Origin: Oscillospiraceae bacterium
GTDB taxonomy: Bacteria > Bacillota > Clostridia > Saccharofermentanales > Saccharofermentanaceae
Assembly: GCA_015069205.1 (NCBI GenBank)
Contig: SVIZ01000011.1
Coordinates: 1 to 64,000, forward strand
Direction of reading: 5' to 3'
Length of the DNA: 64,000 nucleotides
Every line of letters begins with the position of its first letter. Within the stretch, counting starts at the first letter, position 1. The notes under the pieces were generated by a model. It ran no database searches and was not told where the DNA came from. It saw only the letters and a list, made by a program, of their open reading frames with translations. Shown here piece after piece: positions 1 to 8,119 of the stretch. Made by a program: the position numbers and the translations under genes.

Positions 1-52
1 TTTCGAAAAGCCGCAGCAGTAAGGTTTTATCGTATTTAGAGAATCACAGTAA

Positions 53-226
53 AAGTCACAGTATGCTATGACGGTTATGTCGATGTACATTTTTCGCGAT
101 TTCCGACTCGAAAATTGCACAAAAACAGCTTTTTATGCAATTTTACGGCATTATTTGACAAAAAATGTACATCGCTGTGCTATCAGAGAACGACTAGAAG
201 TCACAGTGCACTATGACGGTTACTGT
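53..226. repeat. Imperfect direct repeat pair flanking a palindromic element
   Basis: Two related 25-nt segments at 53-77 and 198-222 share AAGTCACAGT, then four differing bases, then TATGACGGTTA. They bracket the 94-bp palindromic element at 81-174. The right copy can also fold into a short hairpin because TCACAGT at 201-207 is complementary to ACTGTGA at 222-228. The whole 1-355 stretch before mgtA contains no gene that I can support; it holds these repeats, the palindromic element and the mgtA promoter. Function is unknown. The repeats could be remnants of a larger repeat unit or regulatory sites. Confidence 0.6.
81..174 (+). repeat. 94-bp palindromic intergenic repeat, copy A (complete)
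   Basis: The element begins with CGATGTACATTTTT (81-94) and ends with its exact reverse complement AAAAATGTACATCG (161-174). An inner inverted repeat pairs AAAATTGCA (111-119) with TGCAATTTT (136-144) around an AAAAACAGC segment. The same sequence, nearly base for base, is found inverted at 46406-46499 and truncated at 22782-22849, and a degenerate relative of the inner hairpin lies at 3032-3069. All copies are intergenic. There is no coding potential. It resembles a REP/MITE-like family, but I see no target-site duplication. Confidence 0.8.
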
Positions 227-293
227 GATTTTTCTGCGATATGAGGTCAAAGACTCCGAAAAAACTGCGGCATTTTGAGACGACGGCTTTTCC

Positions 294-322
294 TTGTTGA
301 TGACAAAAATATTTTATATAAT
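294..322 (+). promoter_or_regulatory. Promoter for mgtA
   Basis: TTGTTG (294-299) and a perfect TATAAT (317-322) are separated by 17 bp. The -10 box lies 33 bp before the mgtA ATG, and an AGGAG ribosome binding site follows at 345-349. This is a good sigma-A-type match. Confidence 0.65.
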
Positions 323-355
323 CTACCCTACAACGCATAAACACAGGAGATTGAT

Positions 356-2980
356 ATGAAAAAGAAGGAAAACCCCGAACGCCGCAACGAAGTCGAAAAG
401 ACTTTGCTTGAACTGAGCAGTTTGGAGCAGAAAGTTCTTTTCGAGAAATATAAGACGGATGAAGAAGGTCTTGATCCCGTACAGGCATCCGACCGTCTTG
501 AAGAATACGGCAGGAATATCATTGATTTCGGGAAGGAAAAGAACCTTGCCGTACGTATCAAGGACGCAATAATCAATCCGTTCAACATTGTGCTTCTTGT
601 AGTTGCGGTCATTACATTCGTAACGGATGTCATCCTTGCTGACGAACCGTCATATGCTACGTTCCTTATGCTCGTTGCGGTAATCATTATTTCCGCAGCA
701 ATTTCCTTCATTCAGGAAGAGAAGTCCAACAACGCTGCTAAAAAGCTTCAGGGTATGATCTCCACCAAGCTCGATGTAATCCGCAACGGCGTTGAGATCG
801 AAGTAAATATCGAAGAACTGGTTCCCGGCGATATCGTTAAGCTCGCATCAGGCGACATGATCCCCGGCGACGTAAGATTCATTGAGACAAAGGACCTGTT
901 CATTGACCAGTCCCAGCTCACGGGCGAATCCAATCCTGTCGAGAAGTTCACGACATCTGATACGAATGTCGGTGTTACGGACCTCGCCAACATCGGATTC
1001 ATGGGATCGAACATAGTATCCGGAAGCGCCAAAGCGGTTATTCTTACAACGGGCGGTGATACATATTTCGGAAGCATGGCCAAGAGCCTCAACACATATG
1101 AGGAGAAGAGCGCTTTCGAGAAGAACCTTGATTCGGTGTCAAAGCTCCTTATCCGTTTCATGCTCGTAACAGTGCCGGTTATCTTTATCGCTAACTTCAT
1201 CACGAAGGGCAGGGGCGGCTGGCTCGAGTCCCTCATGTTCGGAATTACGATCGCAGTCGGAATCATGCCTGAAATGCTTCCGGTCATCATGAACTCTTCA
1301 CTTGCAAGAGGCGCTATCAACATGTCCCGCAAGAAGACGATAGTTAAGCGTCTTGGTGCAATCCAGACATTCGGCGAGATGGATGTTTTCTGCACCGATA
1401 AGACTGGTACTCTTACACAGGATGAGATCATCCTCGAGAAATACATGGACGTGTTGGGCCGTGAGGACAAGCGTATCTTAAGACACGCTTTCCTTAACAG
1501 CTACTTCCAGACAGGCCTTAAGAACCTCATGGACGTAGCCATCATCAGCCGTGGCGAGAAGGAAGAATTGTCATTCCTTAAGGAAGCATACGTAAGAGAA
1601 GACGAGATCCCGTTCGACTTTTCGCGCCGCCGCATGAGCGTCGTGCTTAAGGACAAGAACGGCAAGCGCCAGCTCATTACAAAGGGTGCAGTTGAAGAGA
1701 TCCTTTCCATCTGCTCATTCATCGAGATCGACGGTGAAGTTAAGGAGATCTCTGATGAGCTTATCGCAAATGCGAAAAAGATCGCTGAAGAGAATAACCT
1801 CGAAGGTATCCGTGTTATTGCCGTAGCGCAGAAGAACAACGTTCACGGCGTTGATGTTTTCGGCGTTGAAGACGAGAGCGACATGGTGCTCATCGGATTT
1901 GTAGGCTTCCTCGATCCGCCGAAGGAATCAGCAGGCAAGGCCATCGATGCTCTGAGAAATAACGGTGTCCGCACGGTCGTTCTTACGGGTGACTCCGAAG
2001 GCGTTGCGATCAACATCTGCGGAAGACTCGGATTTTCCACCGAGATGACACTGACAGGTGCAAAGGTCGATGCAATGAGTGATGAAGAGCTCAAGGAAGC
2101 ATGCAAGAAGTGCGACATCTTCTCAAAGCTTTCTCCTTATCAGAAGCAGCGTGTCGTTAAGATGTTCCAGGCTAACGGCCACATCGTAGGTTACATGGGT
2201 GACGGCATCAACGACAGCTTGCCCTTAAAGCAGGCAGACATCGGCATCTCGGTTGACAACGCCGTTGATATCGCGAAAGAAGTTGCCGACATCATCCTGC
2301 TCGAAAAGGATCTCATGGTCCTTGACGAAGGCGTTGTCGAAGGACGAAGCACATTTGCGAATATGTCCAAGTACTTAAAGATGTCTGTCAGCGGCAACTT
2401 CGGAAACATGTTCTCGGTACTCATCGCGAGCATCTTCCTGCCGTTCCTTCCGATGCTTCCGGTACATATCCTCGTGCAGAATCTCTTAAACGACTTCGCA
2501 CAGCTCGGTATGCCTTTCGACCATGTCGAATCTAAGTACATCGAGAAGCCGAAGAAGTGGGACCTTGGCGGCATCAAAGGCTTCATGGTATCGTTCGGAC
2601 TTTTGAGCACCGTGTTAGACGTTCTGTGCTTCCTTGTTCTGTGGTTCGTATTCGGATACAACAATCCTGATATGGCCGGATACTTCCAGTGCGGCTGGTT
2701 CATGTTCGGCGTCATCTCACAGACGATGGTAATCCACACGATCAGAACGCCGAAGCTCCCGTTCATCAACGACAGGGCATCAGTGCAGCTGACGCTCTCA
2801 ACACTTGCGGTAATTGCAGTTACGCTGATCATCGGCTTTACAGGTGTATCAACACTGTTCGATCTGCCCACGATGCCTTTAAGCTACATGCTCTGGCTTG
2901 CGGTCCTCATGCTCGTTTACATGGTTTTCGCACAGATCATGAAGGTCATCTACATCAAGAGACACAAGGACTGGTACTGA
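356..2980 (+). CDS. mgtA: Magnesium-translocating P-type ATPase (MgtA family)
   Basis: An 874-residue P-type ATPase of the P3B (MgtA/MgtB) group, expected to import Mg2+ across the cytoplasmic membrane. The phosphorylation motif DKTGTLT is at about residue 348, the TGES actuator motif at about 190 (LTGES), and the hinge GDGINDS at about 620. The block between DKTGTLT and the nucleotide-binding domain (NSYFQTGLKNLMD) is characteristic of MgtA proteins and rules out Ca2+- or heavy-metal-type pumps. Membrane segments lie near residues 75-125, 265-315 and in the C-terminal 200 residues. Its length is normal for the family. The ATG follows AGGAG. It appears to be a single-gene unit, and a second Mg2+ transporter, MgtE, is encoded at 19383-20777. 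Confidence 0.93.
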   Translation: MKKKENPERRNEVEKTLLELSSLEQKVLFEKYKTDEEGLDPVQASDRLEEYGRNIIDFGKEKNLAVRIKDAIINPFNIVLLVVAVITFVTDVILADEPSYATFLMLVAVIIISAAISFIQEEKSNNAAKKLQGMISTKLDVIRNGVEIEVNIEELVPGDIVKLASGDMIPGDVRFIETKDLFIDQSQLTGESNPVEKFTTSDTNVGVTDLANIGFMGSNIVSGSAKAVILTTGGDTYFGSMAKSLNTYEEKSAFEKNLDSVSKLLIRFMLVTVPVIFIANFITKGRGGWLESLMFGITIAVGIMPEMLPVIMNSSLARGAINMSRKKTIVKRLGAIQTFGEMDVFCTDKTGTLTQDEIILEKYMDVLGREDKRILRHAFLNSYFQTGLKNLMDVAIISRGEKEELSFLKEAYVREDEIPFDFSRRRMSVVLKDKNGKRQLITKGAVEEILSICSFIEIDGEVKEISDELIANAKKIAEENNLEGIRVIAVAQKNNVHGVDVFGVEDESDMVLIGFVGFLDPPKESAGKAIDALRNNGVRTVVLTGDSEGVAINICGRLGFSTEMTLTGAKVDAMSDEELKEACKKCDIFSKLSPYQKQRVVKMFQANGHIVGYMGDGINDSLPLKQADIGISVDNAVDIAKEVADIILLEKDLMVLDEGVVEGRSTFANMSKYLKMSVSGNFGNMFSVLIASIFLPFLPMLPVHILVQNLLNDFAQLGMPFDHVESKYIEKPKKWDLGGIKGFMVSFGLLSTVLDVLCFLVLWFVFGYNNPDMAGYFQCGWFMFGVISQTMVIHTIRTPKLPFINDRASVQLTLSTLAVIAVTLIIGFTGVSTLFDLPTMPLSYMLWLAVLMLVYMVFAQIMKVIYIKRHKDWY

Positions 2981-3031
2981 TACCTTTACTATAAAAAGAA
3001 TGCGTGTGCAATTGTTGGCCGATTTTTACGG

Positions 3032-3069
3032 CGACAATTGCACAAAAACGCTGATTTATGCAATTGTTG
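3032..3069. repeat. Degenerate relative of the palindromic repeat, copy B
   Basis: CAATTGCA and TGCAATTG arms are separated by AAAAACGCTGATTTA, which parallels the inner hairpin of the 94-bp element (TTGCACAAAAACAGC...TGCAA). The outer CGATGTACAT arms are missing; instead GTGCAATTGTTGGCC and related sequence surround it. It lies in the 193-bp gap between mgtA and the next gene and might act as an mRNA 3' end structure. Confidence 0.5.
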
Positions 3070-3107
3070 GCCTTTTTGGGGGCAAACAATTATACAACGC
3101 CGGTTTT

Positions 3108-3137
3108 TTGAGGCATCTTCTCTACTCGTGATACAAT
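3108..3137 (+). promoter_or_regulatory. Probable promoter for the 3174 gene
   Basis: TTGAGG (3108-3113) and TACAAT (3132-3137) are spaced by 18 bp, 37 bp upstream of the start codon at 3174. The match is acceptable but not perfect. Confidence 0.45.
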
Positions 3138-3173
3138 AAGCTTTAGTAAACATCAGGGAGACTTACCGGATAT

Positions 3174-4250
3174 ATGGCAAAAGGAAATAAAAAGAGATCC
3201 AGGGGAAAGAAGGTTATCAGAGGAATACTGCTGACCCTTCTCATTCTTGTTGCACTGGTCCTGGTTGGTGCACGGATATATTTCAGGGCGCCCGTAAATG
3301 CATACTATAAAGCTTCCGAAAAGGCTTTTGTCATACCGGGCCTTATGGATAATATGGTGCCTCAGGGTCTCGATTATATTGAAGATACCAACACTTATCT
3401 TGTGTGCGGTTATCAGAAGGACGGCTCGCCTTCACGTGTTTACAGAGTTGACGGCAGTAGCGGAAAAGATAACGGCTATATCATCATGGGAGATGAAGAA
3501 GGCAATGCGATCAAGCCTCATGCGGGCGGTCTTGCCGCACACGGTGAATATCTTTTCGTTGCAGGCGATGAAGATGCACTCATAAATGTTTACAGCCTAA
3601 GTGATGTCCTTTCCGCAAACAGCGGGGATGTTGTAAAAAAGCTCGGAAGTTTTCCGACACAGTTTTTAGACGACAAGATAAATGTTGCATGGATCTGCTT
3701 TTCTGATGACCGCATGATCGTCGGAGAGTTCTACAGGGATCCGAATTACATGACCGATGAATCGCACTGGGTCACTACAACGACAGGTGAAGAAAACCGT
3801 GCATTGGCTTACTGTTATGCATTTGGTGACGGTGAGGATTCTGTCTTCGGTATTGAGACATTACCGTCCGAGATATATTCGATGCCGGGGCTCGTCCAGG
3901 GCATGACGGTGAAGGACGGAAAGATATGGACATCCCAATCTTACGGAACAGCGAAGTCAACGATAAGCTGCTACGACATTTCATATTCAGAACCCGTGGA
4001 GTTTATGGGAAGGATCGGTTCCGGTCTCCCTGAAGCTACCGTGACGGTTCCGGTCTATGCATTGGACAGCAGCACGAGGGCATTTTACTTTGAAGCTCCG
4101 CCGATGGCAGAGGAGATAATTTTCGCAAACGGAAAGCTTCTTACAATGTGCGAGTCAGCATCGATGAAGTATTTCTTCGGCAATCTAACGGGCGGCAGAT
4201 GGTGCTACGCAACGGATATCGATTATTTTGCTAAAGACAGCGAGGTCTGA
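3174..4250 (+). CDS. Membrane-anchored, possibly beta-propeller, protein of unknown function
   Basis: A 358-residue protein with a basic N-terminus (KKRSRGKK), one membrane segment at about residues 14-32 (ILLTLLILVALVLVGA) and a large extracytoplasmic domain. The domain carries repeated motifs of the type 'YLVCGY', 'YLFVAGDEDALINVYSL' and 'RMIVGEFY', as in proteins built of beta-propeller blades, but I cannot assign a family. It ends 2 bp before the MscS gene at 4253, so the two are probably co-transcribed and may both concern the envelope. No catalytic motif is visible. Confidence 0.75.
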   Translation: MAKGNKKRSRGKKVIRGILLTLLILVALVLVGARIYFRAPVNAYYKASEKAFVIPGLMDNMVPQGLDYIEDTNTYLVCGYQKDGSPSRVYRVDGSSGKDNGYIIMGDEEGNAIKPHAGGLAAHGEYLFVAGDEDALINVYSLSDVLSANSGDVVKKLGSFPTQFLDDKINVAWICFSDDRMIVGEFYRDPNYMTDESHWVTTTTGEENRALAYCYAFGDGEDSVFGIETLPSEIYSMPGLVQGMTVKDGKIWTSQSYGTAKSTISCYDISYSEPVEFMGRIGSGLPEATVTVPVYALDSSTRAFYFEAPPMAEEIIFANGKLLTMCESASMKYFFGNLTGGRWCYATDIDYFAKDSEV

Positions 4251-4252
4251 CA

Positions 4253-5113
4253 ATGTTTGGAACAGATATTCCCGGAATCGATTTAGGTAATTACTTCGAC
4301 AAGACGACGATCCTTGGCCAGGTCCTTGAATTCCTGATCTACACGGCGATCGCCGCAATCGTCACTTCGATCGTGCTTGCGATATATAACCACTTCGTAA
4401 AAAAGAAACTCAAGGAAAAAAAGAATATCCAGATCCGCTTCACGCAGAACATCATAAGGACGCTCATCATCCTGATTGCGATAATATGGGTCCTCATGAG
4501 TTCTACTGCAACCACCGACATCGGTAAGGTCCTCTTCCAGGGAACCGCGATAATCGGTGCGGTCATAGGTCTTGCAGCACAGCCCGTTATCGGCGACCTT
4601 TTCAGCGGAATTGCGATCAGCATCAACAAGCCTTTTGAGATCGGCGACAGGATCGAGCTCGACGGCGGCCTTAAGGGAATCGTAATGGACATCACAATGA
4701 GGCATGTCGTTTTGAGAACGATCGATACGGTCGATGTCATCATCCCCAACAGCAAGATCAATTCAAGCACTATCACAAACATGAGCCACAACACGAGCAT
4801 CAGATCGGTCCACATGAGATTCAATGTTGCTTACGGAACTGATATGGACAAGGCCATGAAGGTGTTAAGGGATGCCGTTATCGAATCCGAATATTCCGAG
4901 CCCGAGTGGAAGAACAAGGACTATGGTCCTGTTTATTTCATCGCATATGCAGACAGCAGTCTCGTTCTTGCCACGACCGTTTACTATAAGCCCACCAACG
5001 CTACCGAGATGGTAATGAGCGACATCAATAAGCGCGTCAATGACGCCTTCGCAAGAGAAGGGATCGAGATCCCTTACAACTACGTTAATGTTGTCATGAA
5101 AAAGGACGACTGA
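4253..5113 (+). CDS. Small-conductance mechanosensitive channel (MscS family)
   Basis: A 286-residue MscS-type channel that would release solutes on osmotic downshock. Membrane helices lie at about residues 20-45 and 62-85. The pore helix and start of the beta domain are recognisable at about 93-150 (GTAIIGAVIGLAAQPVIGDL, then a GISISINKPFEIGDRI-like stretch and VIIPNSKI). The C-terminal part fits the MscS vestibule. The length matches the standard 280-290-residue form. The gene follows the previous one by 2 bp, and its stop codon abuts the stop of the convergent DUF3737 gene with no gap. Confidence 0.92.
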   Translation: MFGTDIPGIDLGNYFDKTTILGQVLEFLIYTAIAAIVTSIVLAIYNHFVKKKLKEKKNIQIRFTQNIIRTLIILIAIIWVLMSSTATTDIGKVLFQGTAIIGAVIGLAAQPVIGDLFSGIAISINKPFEIGDRIELDGGLKGIVMDITMRHVVLRTIDTVDVIIPNSKINSSTITNMSHNTSIRSVHMRFNVAYGTDMDKAMKVLRDAVIESEYSEPEWKNKDYGPVYFIAYADSSLVLATTVYYKPTNATEMVMSDINKRVNDAFAREGIEIPYNYVNVVMKKDD

Positions 5114-5947
5114 TCAGCCGGTAATTATTTTTCCGTCCGCACCGGGAATGTCCCTGATTATCTCTCCGACTGAAGGCACTTTTATGCTGCCTGACAGCGG
5201 ATTCTTTATGCTGATCACGGGAGTTGATATCGTTGCTTCGACATCAGATCTCTCGAACGCGAGATCGCAGTCTTCCATGCGGCAGTTAATGAGCTTTAAG
5301 CCATTGCAGTAGCAAAGCGGCTGTGTGCCCTTAATGGTGCAGTCTATGAATGTCAGGTTCTCTGAGTACCAGGCAAGATATTCGCCGTTGATAACGCTGT
5401 TTTTAATGGTCACGTTCTTTGCGTGCCAGAAGGCATCCTTGGTGTCGAATCTGCAGTTGTTGATCTCAACGTTTTCGACGTACTGGAAAGAATATTTCCC
5501 TTTGAGCGACACGTTCTCGAAAACAATATCCGAAGATCTCATGAGAAAATATTCAGACTCGGCTGAAGTATTAGTCATCTTAAGGCCTTTTACGGACCAT
5601 CCGAACTCAGGTGATATTATGGATGAATCAACGATCTCCGCGTCAGCGCATTCACGAAGCGCCTTTATGCCGTGGAGCTTTGTATCACTGATCTTTATGT
5701 CGTCCGAATACCACAGTGCGGCGCGGCATTTGCCGGTCATCTCGCATGAAGTGATATTGAGGCCGTGAACATGCCAGAAGGGGTATCTCAGATTGAAATA
5801 AGAATCCTCGACGGTAACATTACTGCATTCTTTAAGCGCGCTCTCGCCGTCAGCGGGACCGTCAAAGCGGCATGTCCTTACCGTAATGTCTGAGCTGCCG
5901 TATAGGGCGCGCTCTTCGTCCATTGTCATGTTTTCGATCAGATTCAC
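5114..5947 (-). CDS. DUF3737 family protein (right-handed beta-helix)
   Basis: A 277-residue protein made of repeated ~20-residue units such as 'NVTIKNSVINGEYLAWYSENL' fragments, each with alternating V/I-x-N/D-C-x-F patterns, as in right-handed parallel beta-helix proteins. The overall sequence matches what I know as DUF3737, widespread in gut Firmicutes and of unknown function. No signal peptide is visible, so it should be cytoplasmic. Translation probably starts at GTG 5947, 7-8 bases after a GAGGTG ribosome binding site; no in-frame ATG fits. It is transcribed alone, convergent to the mscS gene. Confidence 0.85.
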   Translation of the reverse strand: MNLIENMTMDEERALYGSSDITVRTCRFDGPADGESALKECSNVTVEDSYFNLRYPFWHVHGLNITSCEMTGKCRAALWYSDDIKISDTKLHGIKALRECADAEIVDSSIISPEFGWSVKGLKMTNTSAESEYFLMRSSDIVFENVSLKGKYSFQYVENVEINNCRFDTKDAFWHAKNVTIKNSVINGEYLAWYSENLTFIDCTIKGTQPLCYCNGLKLINCRMEDCDLAFERSDVEATISTPVISIKNPLSGSIKVPSVGEIIRDIPGADGKIITG

Positions 5948-6026
5948 ATGTACACCTCAGTAATTGATATCTAAATAATACTCTCCGAAAGCGAATCCCG
6001 TATATCAGTTTTTGGTTAGTTTTGTT

Positions 6027-6055
6027 TTGACATGCACCAATAAAGTTTGTAGTAT
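6027..6055 (+). promoter_or_regulatory. Strong promoter for the MntR/lar cluster
   Basis: A consensus -35 TTGACA (6027-6032), a 17-bp spacer and TAGTAT (6050-6055) precede the ATG at 6106 by 50 bp. This is one of the best promoter matches in the window. It could drive the regulator gene and, by readthrough, the whole 6106-10116 cluster. Confidence 0.75.
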
Positions 6056-6105
6056 TGAAATAATTTGTTAATGCAAACACTATAAGTTTTAAGAGGCATT
6101 TGTTT

Positions 6106-6507
6106 ATGAAGACCAACAGTGATATCGGCAAGTCCGCTGAAGACTATCTGGAGTCGATGATAATCCTCAAGGAAAAGAACGGATATGTCCGTTCCGTTGA
6201 CATTGCGGGATTTCTGGGTGTCACGAAGCCGAGCGTCAGCAATGCCATGAAACGTCTGCGTGAGGAAGGCTACATCGAGATGGACAAGTCCAGTTTCATC
6301 ACGGTGACGGAAAAGGGCATGGAGATTGCCTCCAAGATCTATACCCGCCATAAGAAGCTTACTGATTTCTTCGTAGCTTTAGGTGTCGGTCCGGATGTAG
6401 CTGAAGACGATGCCTGCAAGATCGAGCATGATTTAAGTGATGAGACGTTCGATGCGATCTGCCGCCACATCGAAGAATTCCGCAATAATAAGTCAAAAAA
6501 AGACTAA
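6106..6507 (+). CDS. Metal-dependent transcriptional regulator, DtxR/MntR family
   Basis: A 133-residue winged-helix regulator. The N-terminal half has the DtxR/MntR helix-turn-helix (VDIAGFLGVTKPSVSNAMKR, residues ~30-50) followed by the wing (EGYIEMDKSSFITVTEKG). The C-terminal half is the helical metal-binding and dimerisation domain with conserved E, H and C/D positions (EDDACKIEHDLSDE). There is no FeoA/SH3 domain, so the length resembles MntR rather than full DtxR. In-frame TTG lies at 6100, but the AGAGG at 6092-6096 fits ATG 6106 (9-base spacing). Because larE, larB and larC follow, the sensed metal could be Ni2+, Mn2+ or Fe2+; the sequence does not decide this. Confidence 0.88.
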   Translation: MKTNSDIGKSAEDYLESMIILKEKNGYVRSVDIAGFLGVTKPSVSNAMKRLREEGYIEMDKSSFITVTEKGMEIASKIYTRHKKLTDFFVALGVGPDVAEDDACKIEHDLSDETFDAICRHIEEFRNNKSKKD

Positions 6508-6593
6508 TATTCTGCCACTAACTGATATATACCGATTATTTTGCTATGCTAAAATCACATTATTGAGAAACTTTTTACAAAGGAGATCTCCCT

Positions 6594-6959
6594 ATGGCAT
6601 GTTTTTTGGTTCCTACAACAGAAGCAATCGTAACAACAGTAATCAAGCACGCAGCTGACAAGAAAGGTTCCGACAACATTTTCATCAAGAAGATGGGCTG
6701 GCTCAACAGTATGCTTTGGGGCGGTTCCGCACTCCTTGCTTTTGAGCATGTATGGCACGGCGAAGTAACACCGTGGTTTCCTTTCCTTACTGCAGCAGCT
6801 AATCCGGTTGACGCAGCTGAGATGCTCCGTGAGATGTTCACGAGCGGAGTTGCCATGGCAGTCCTTGTAACACTTGCCTGGGTAGTCATGGTGCTTGTAT
6901 CACAGGCCATTTCCAAAAAGAAAGTTCCGGCTGTGGACAAGAGTCAGGCAAAAGCATAA
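6594..6959 (+). CDS. Small membrane protein, first of a pair before larE
   Basis: A 121-residue protein of unknown function. It begins MACFLVPTTEAIVTTVI, has a hydrophobic segment at ~40-56 containing WGGSALLAFEHVWHGE and a second at ~85-106, and ends in a charged lysine-rich tail. The histidines in FEHVWHGE lie at the end of a membrane segment and could bind a metal, but that is inference. An AAGGAG site lies 7-8 bases upstream. It ends 12 bp before the second membrane gene and is probably co-transcribed with it and with larEBC. I do not recognise a named family. Confidence 0.8.
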   Translation: MACFLVPTTEAIVTTVIKHAADKKGSDNIFIKKMGWLNSMLWGGSALLAFEHVWHGEVTPWFPFLTAAANPVDAAEMLREMFTSGVAMAVLVTLAWVVMVLVSQAISKKKVPAVDKSQAKA

Positions 6960-6971
6960 GGAGATATTCCC

Positions 6972-7277
6972 ATGACACTTCTTATTACGGTATTTGCGGC
7001 AGCCATTGCCACTATCTTCTGGTACAACACAAAATCAGACAGAAAACTCGGCACACTTGCCCTTATGTACTGGGGCGCAAGCCTTATGTGGCTCGTTGAC
7101 GCCGTAGTTGAATACATTGAACTTGGTGCAGAGTTCTTCGAGCAGGCTCCCGCAGACATGCTCAACGATGCATATCTCGGACTTTGCGTAGTCGCACTCG
7201 GCATGGTCATCTGGCTCGTTATCCTCATCGTTAAGGATCCTGAGGGCAAGGTCAAGGCAATGCTGGCAGCTAAATGA
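6972..7277 (+). CDS. Small membrane protein, second of a pair before larE
   Basis: A 101-residue protein with three likely membrane segments at about residues 2-17, 29-50 and 68-88. Acidic residues (VDAVVEYIELGAEFFE) lie between the second and third. Its stop codon overlaps the larE start (ATGA arrangement), which indicates translational coupling with the cofactor genes. I do not recognise the family. Because its neighbours make a nickel cofactor, a role in metal or substrate transport with the preceding membrane protein is a reasonable guess only. Confidence 0.8.
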   Translation: MTLLITVFAAAIATIFWYNTKSDRKLGTLALMYWGASLMWLVDAVVEYIELGAEFFEQAPADMLNDAYLGLCVVALGMVIWLVILIVKDPEGKVKAMLAAK

Positions 7278-8119
7278 TGGATAACGAAGCAGATATCAGA
7301 ATAAAAGAACAAGCGCTCACGGAGCGCATTAAGGCCGCCGGGAAACTGGCGGTCGCTTTTTCAGGCGGTGTCGATTCGACATATCTTGTATATAAGGCCC
7401 ACGAAGTTCTTGGCGACAACGCCATCGCCGTCACGATAAGATCCCAGGTCCTCATCAACGAAGATTTCGAATGGACTGTCGAGTTCTGTAAAAATATCGG
7501 CGTTAAGCAGGTAGTGATCGAGTGTGACGTTTTCGATTCCGAACAGTTCGAAAACAACCCGCCCGACAGATGTTATTACTGCAAGAAAATGGATTTCGAC
7601 GCAATTAAGAAAGCCGCTGCGGAATACGGGATCACCGAAGTTGCCGACGGCAGCAATGTAGACGATACGGGCGATTACAGACCCGGCATGCGTGCCATGA
7701 AAGAACTCGGGATAGTAAGCCCCCTCAAAGAATCCGGCCTTACCAAAAACGACATCCGCGCGCTTTCAAAGGAAGCGGATCTTCCCACCTGGGATAAGCC
7801 TGCCGCCGCATGCCTTGCATCCCGTTTTGTATATGGCGAGAAGATCACCACCGAAGGCCTGATCCGCGTTGCCAATGCCGAGAAGTTCATCAGAGACATG
7901 GGATTTCGCGGTATCCGTGTAAGAGTTCACGGCGATATCGCGAGGATCGAAGCTGCTCCGGATGACATTGAGCTTCTTACATACGGACGCACAAGAAAAG
8001 AAATATCCGATGAACTTAAGCGTTTGGGCTTCAAGTACGTAACTATCGACATTGACGGTTACCGTACAGGCAGCATGAACGAAGTGTTGAACATCAAAGA
8101 GGGTTCGTCAAATGAGTGA
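7274..8119 (+). CDS. larE: LarE, sulfur-insertion enzyme for the nickel-pincer cofactor
   Basis: A 281-residue ATP pyrophosphatase-type enzyme that adenylates the carboxylated pyridinium precursor and inserts sulfur, needed twice per cofactor. The PP-loop SGGVDSTYLVYK is at residues 30-41. The known sulfur-donor cysteine position corresponds to Cys180 in PAAACLASR. There is also a CxxC (Cys100, Cys103, in DRCYYCKK). In described LarE proteins the combination CxxC plus the late cysteine binds a [4Fe-4S] cluster that works catalytically, whereas the Lactiplantibacillus enzyme sacrifices its single cysteine. The gene overlaps the membrane gene upstream by 4 bases and larB downstream by 8 bases. 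Confidence 0.93.
   Translation: MMDNEADIRIKEQALTERIKAAGKLAVAFSGGVDSTYLVYKAHEVLGDNAIAVTIRSQVLINEDFEWTVEFCKNIGVKQVVIECDVFDSEQFENNPPDRCYYCKKMDFDAIKKAAAEYGITEVADGSNVDDTGDYRPGMRAMKELGIVSPLKESGLTKNDIRALSKEADLPTWDKPAAACLASRFVYGEKITTEGLIRVANAEKFIRDMGFRGIRVRVHGDIARIEAAPDDIELLTYGRTRKEISDELKRLGFKYVTIDIDGYRTGSMNEVLNIKEGSSNE

Noticed and set aside
81..174. Palindromic copy A as a simple terminator
   Set aside because: It has the hairpin of a terminator but occurs in both orientations and upstream of a promoter, and the same 94-bp sequence recurs elsewhere, so a mobile or repeat-family origin fits better.
748..2871. Several long minus-strand frames opposite mgtA
   Set aside because: They are shadows caused by the codon bias of the MgtA frame. 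No family similarity and no start signals.
4283..4824. Long minus-strand frames opposite the mscS gene
   Set aside because: They are antisense shadows of a well-supported MscS channel, without ribosome binding sites or family matches.
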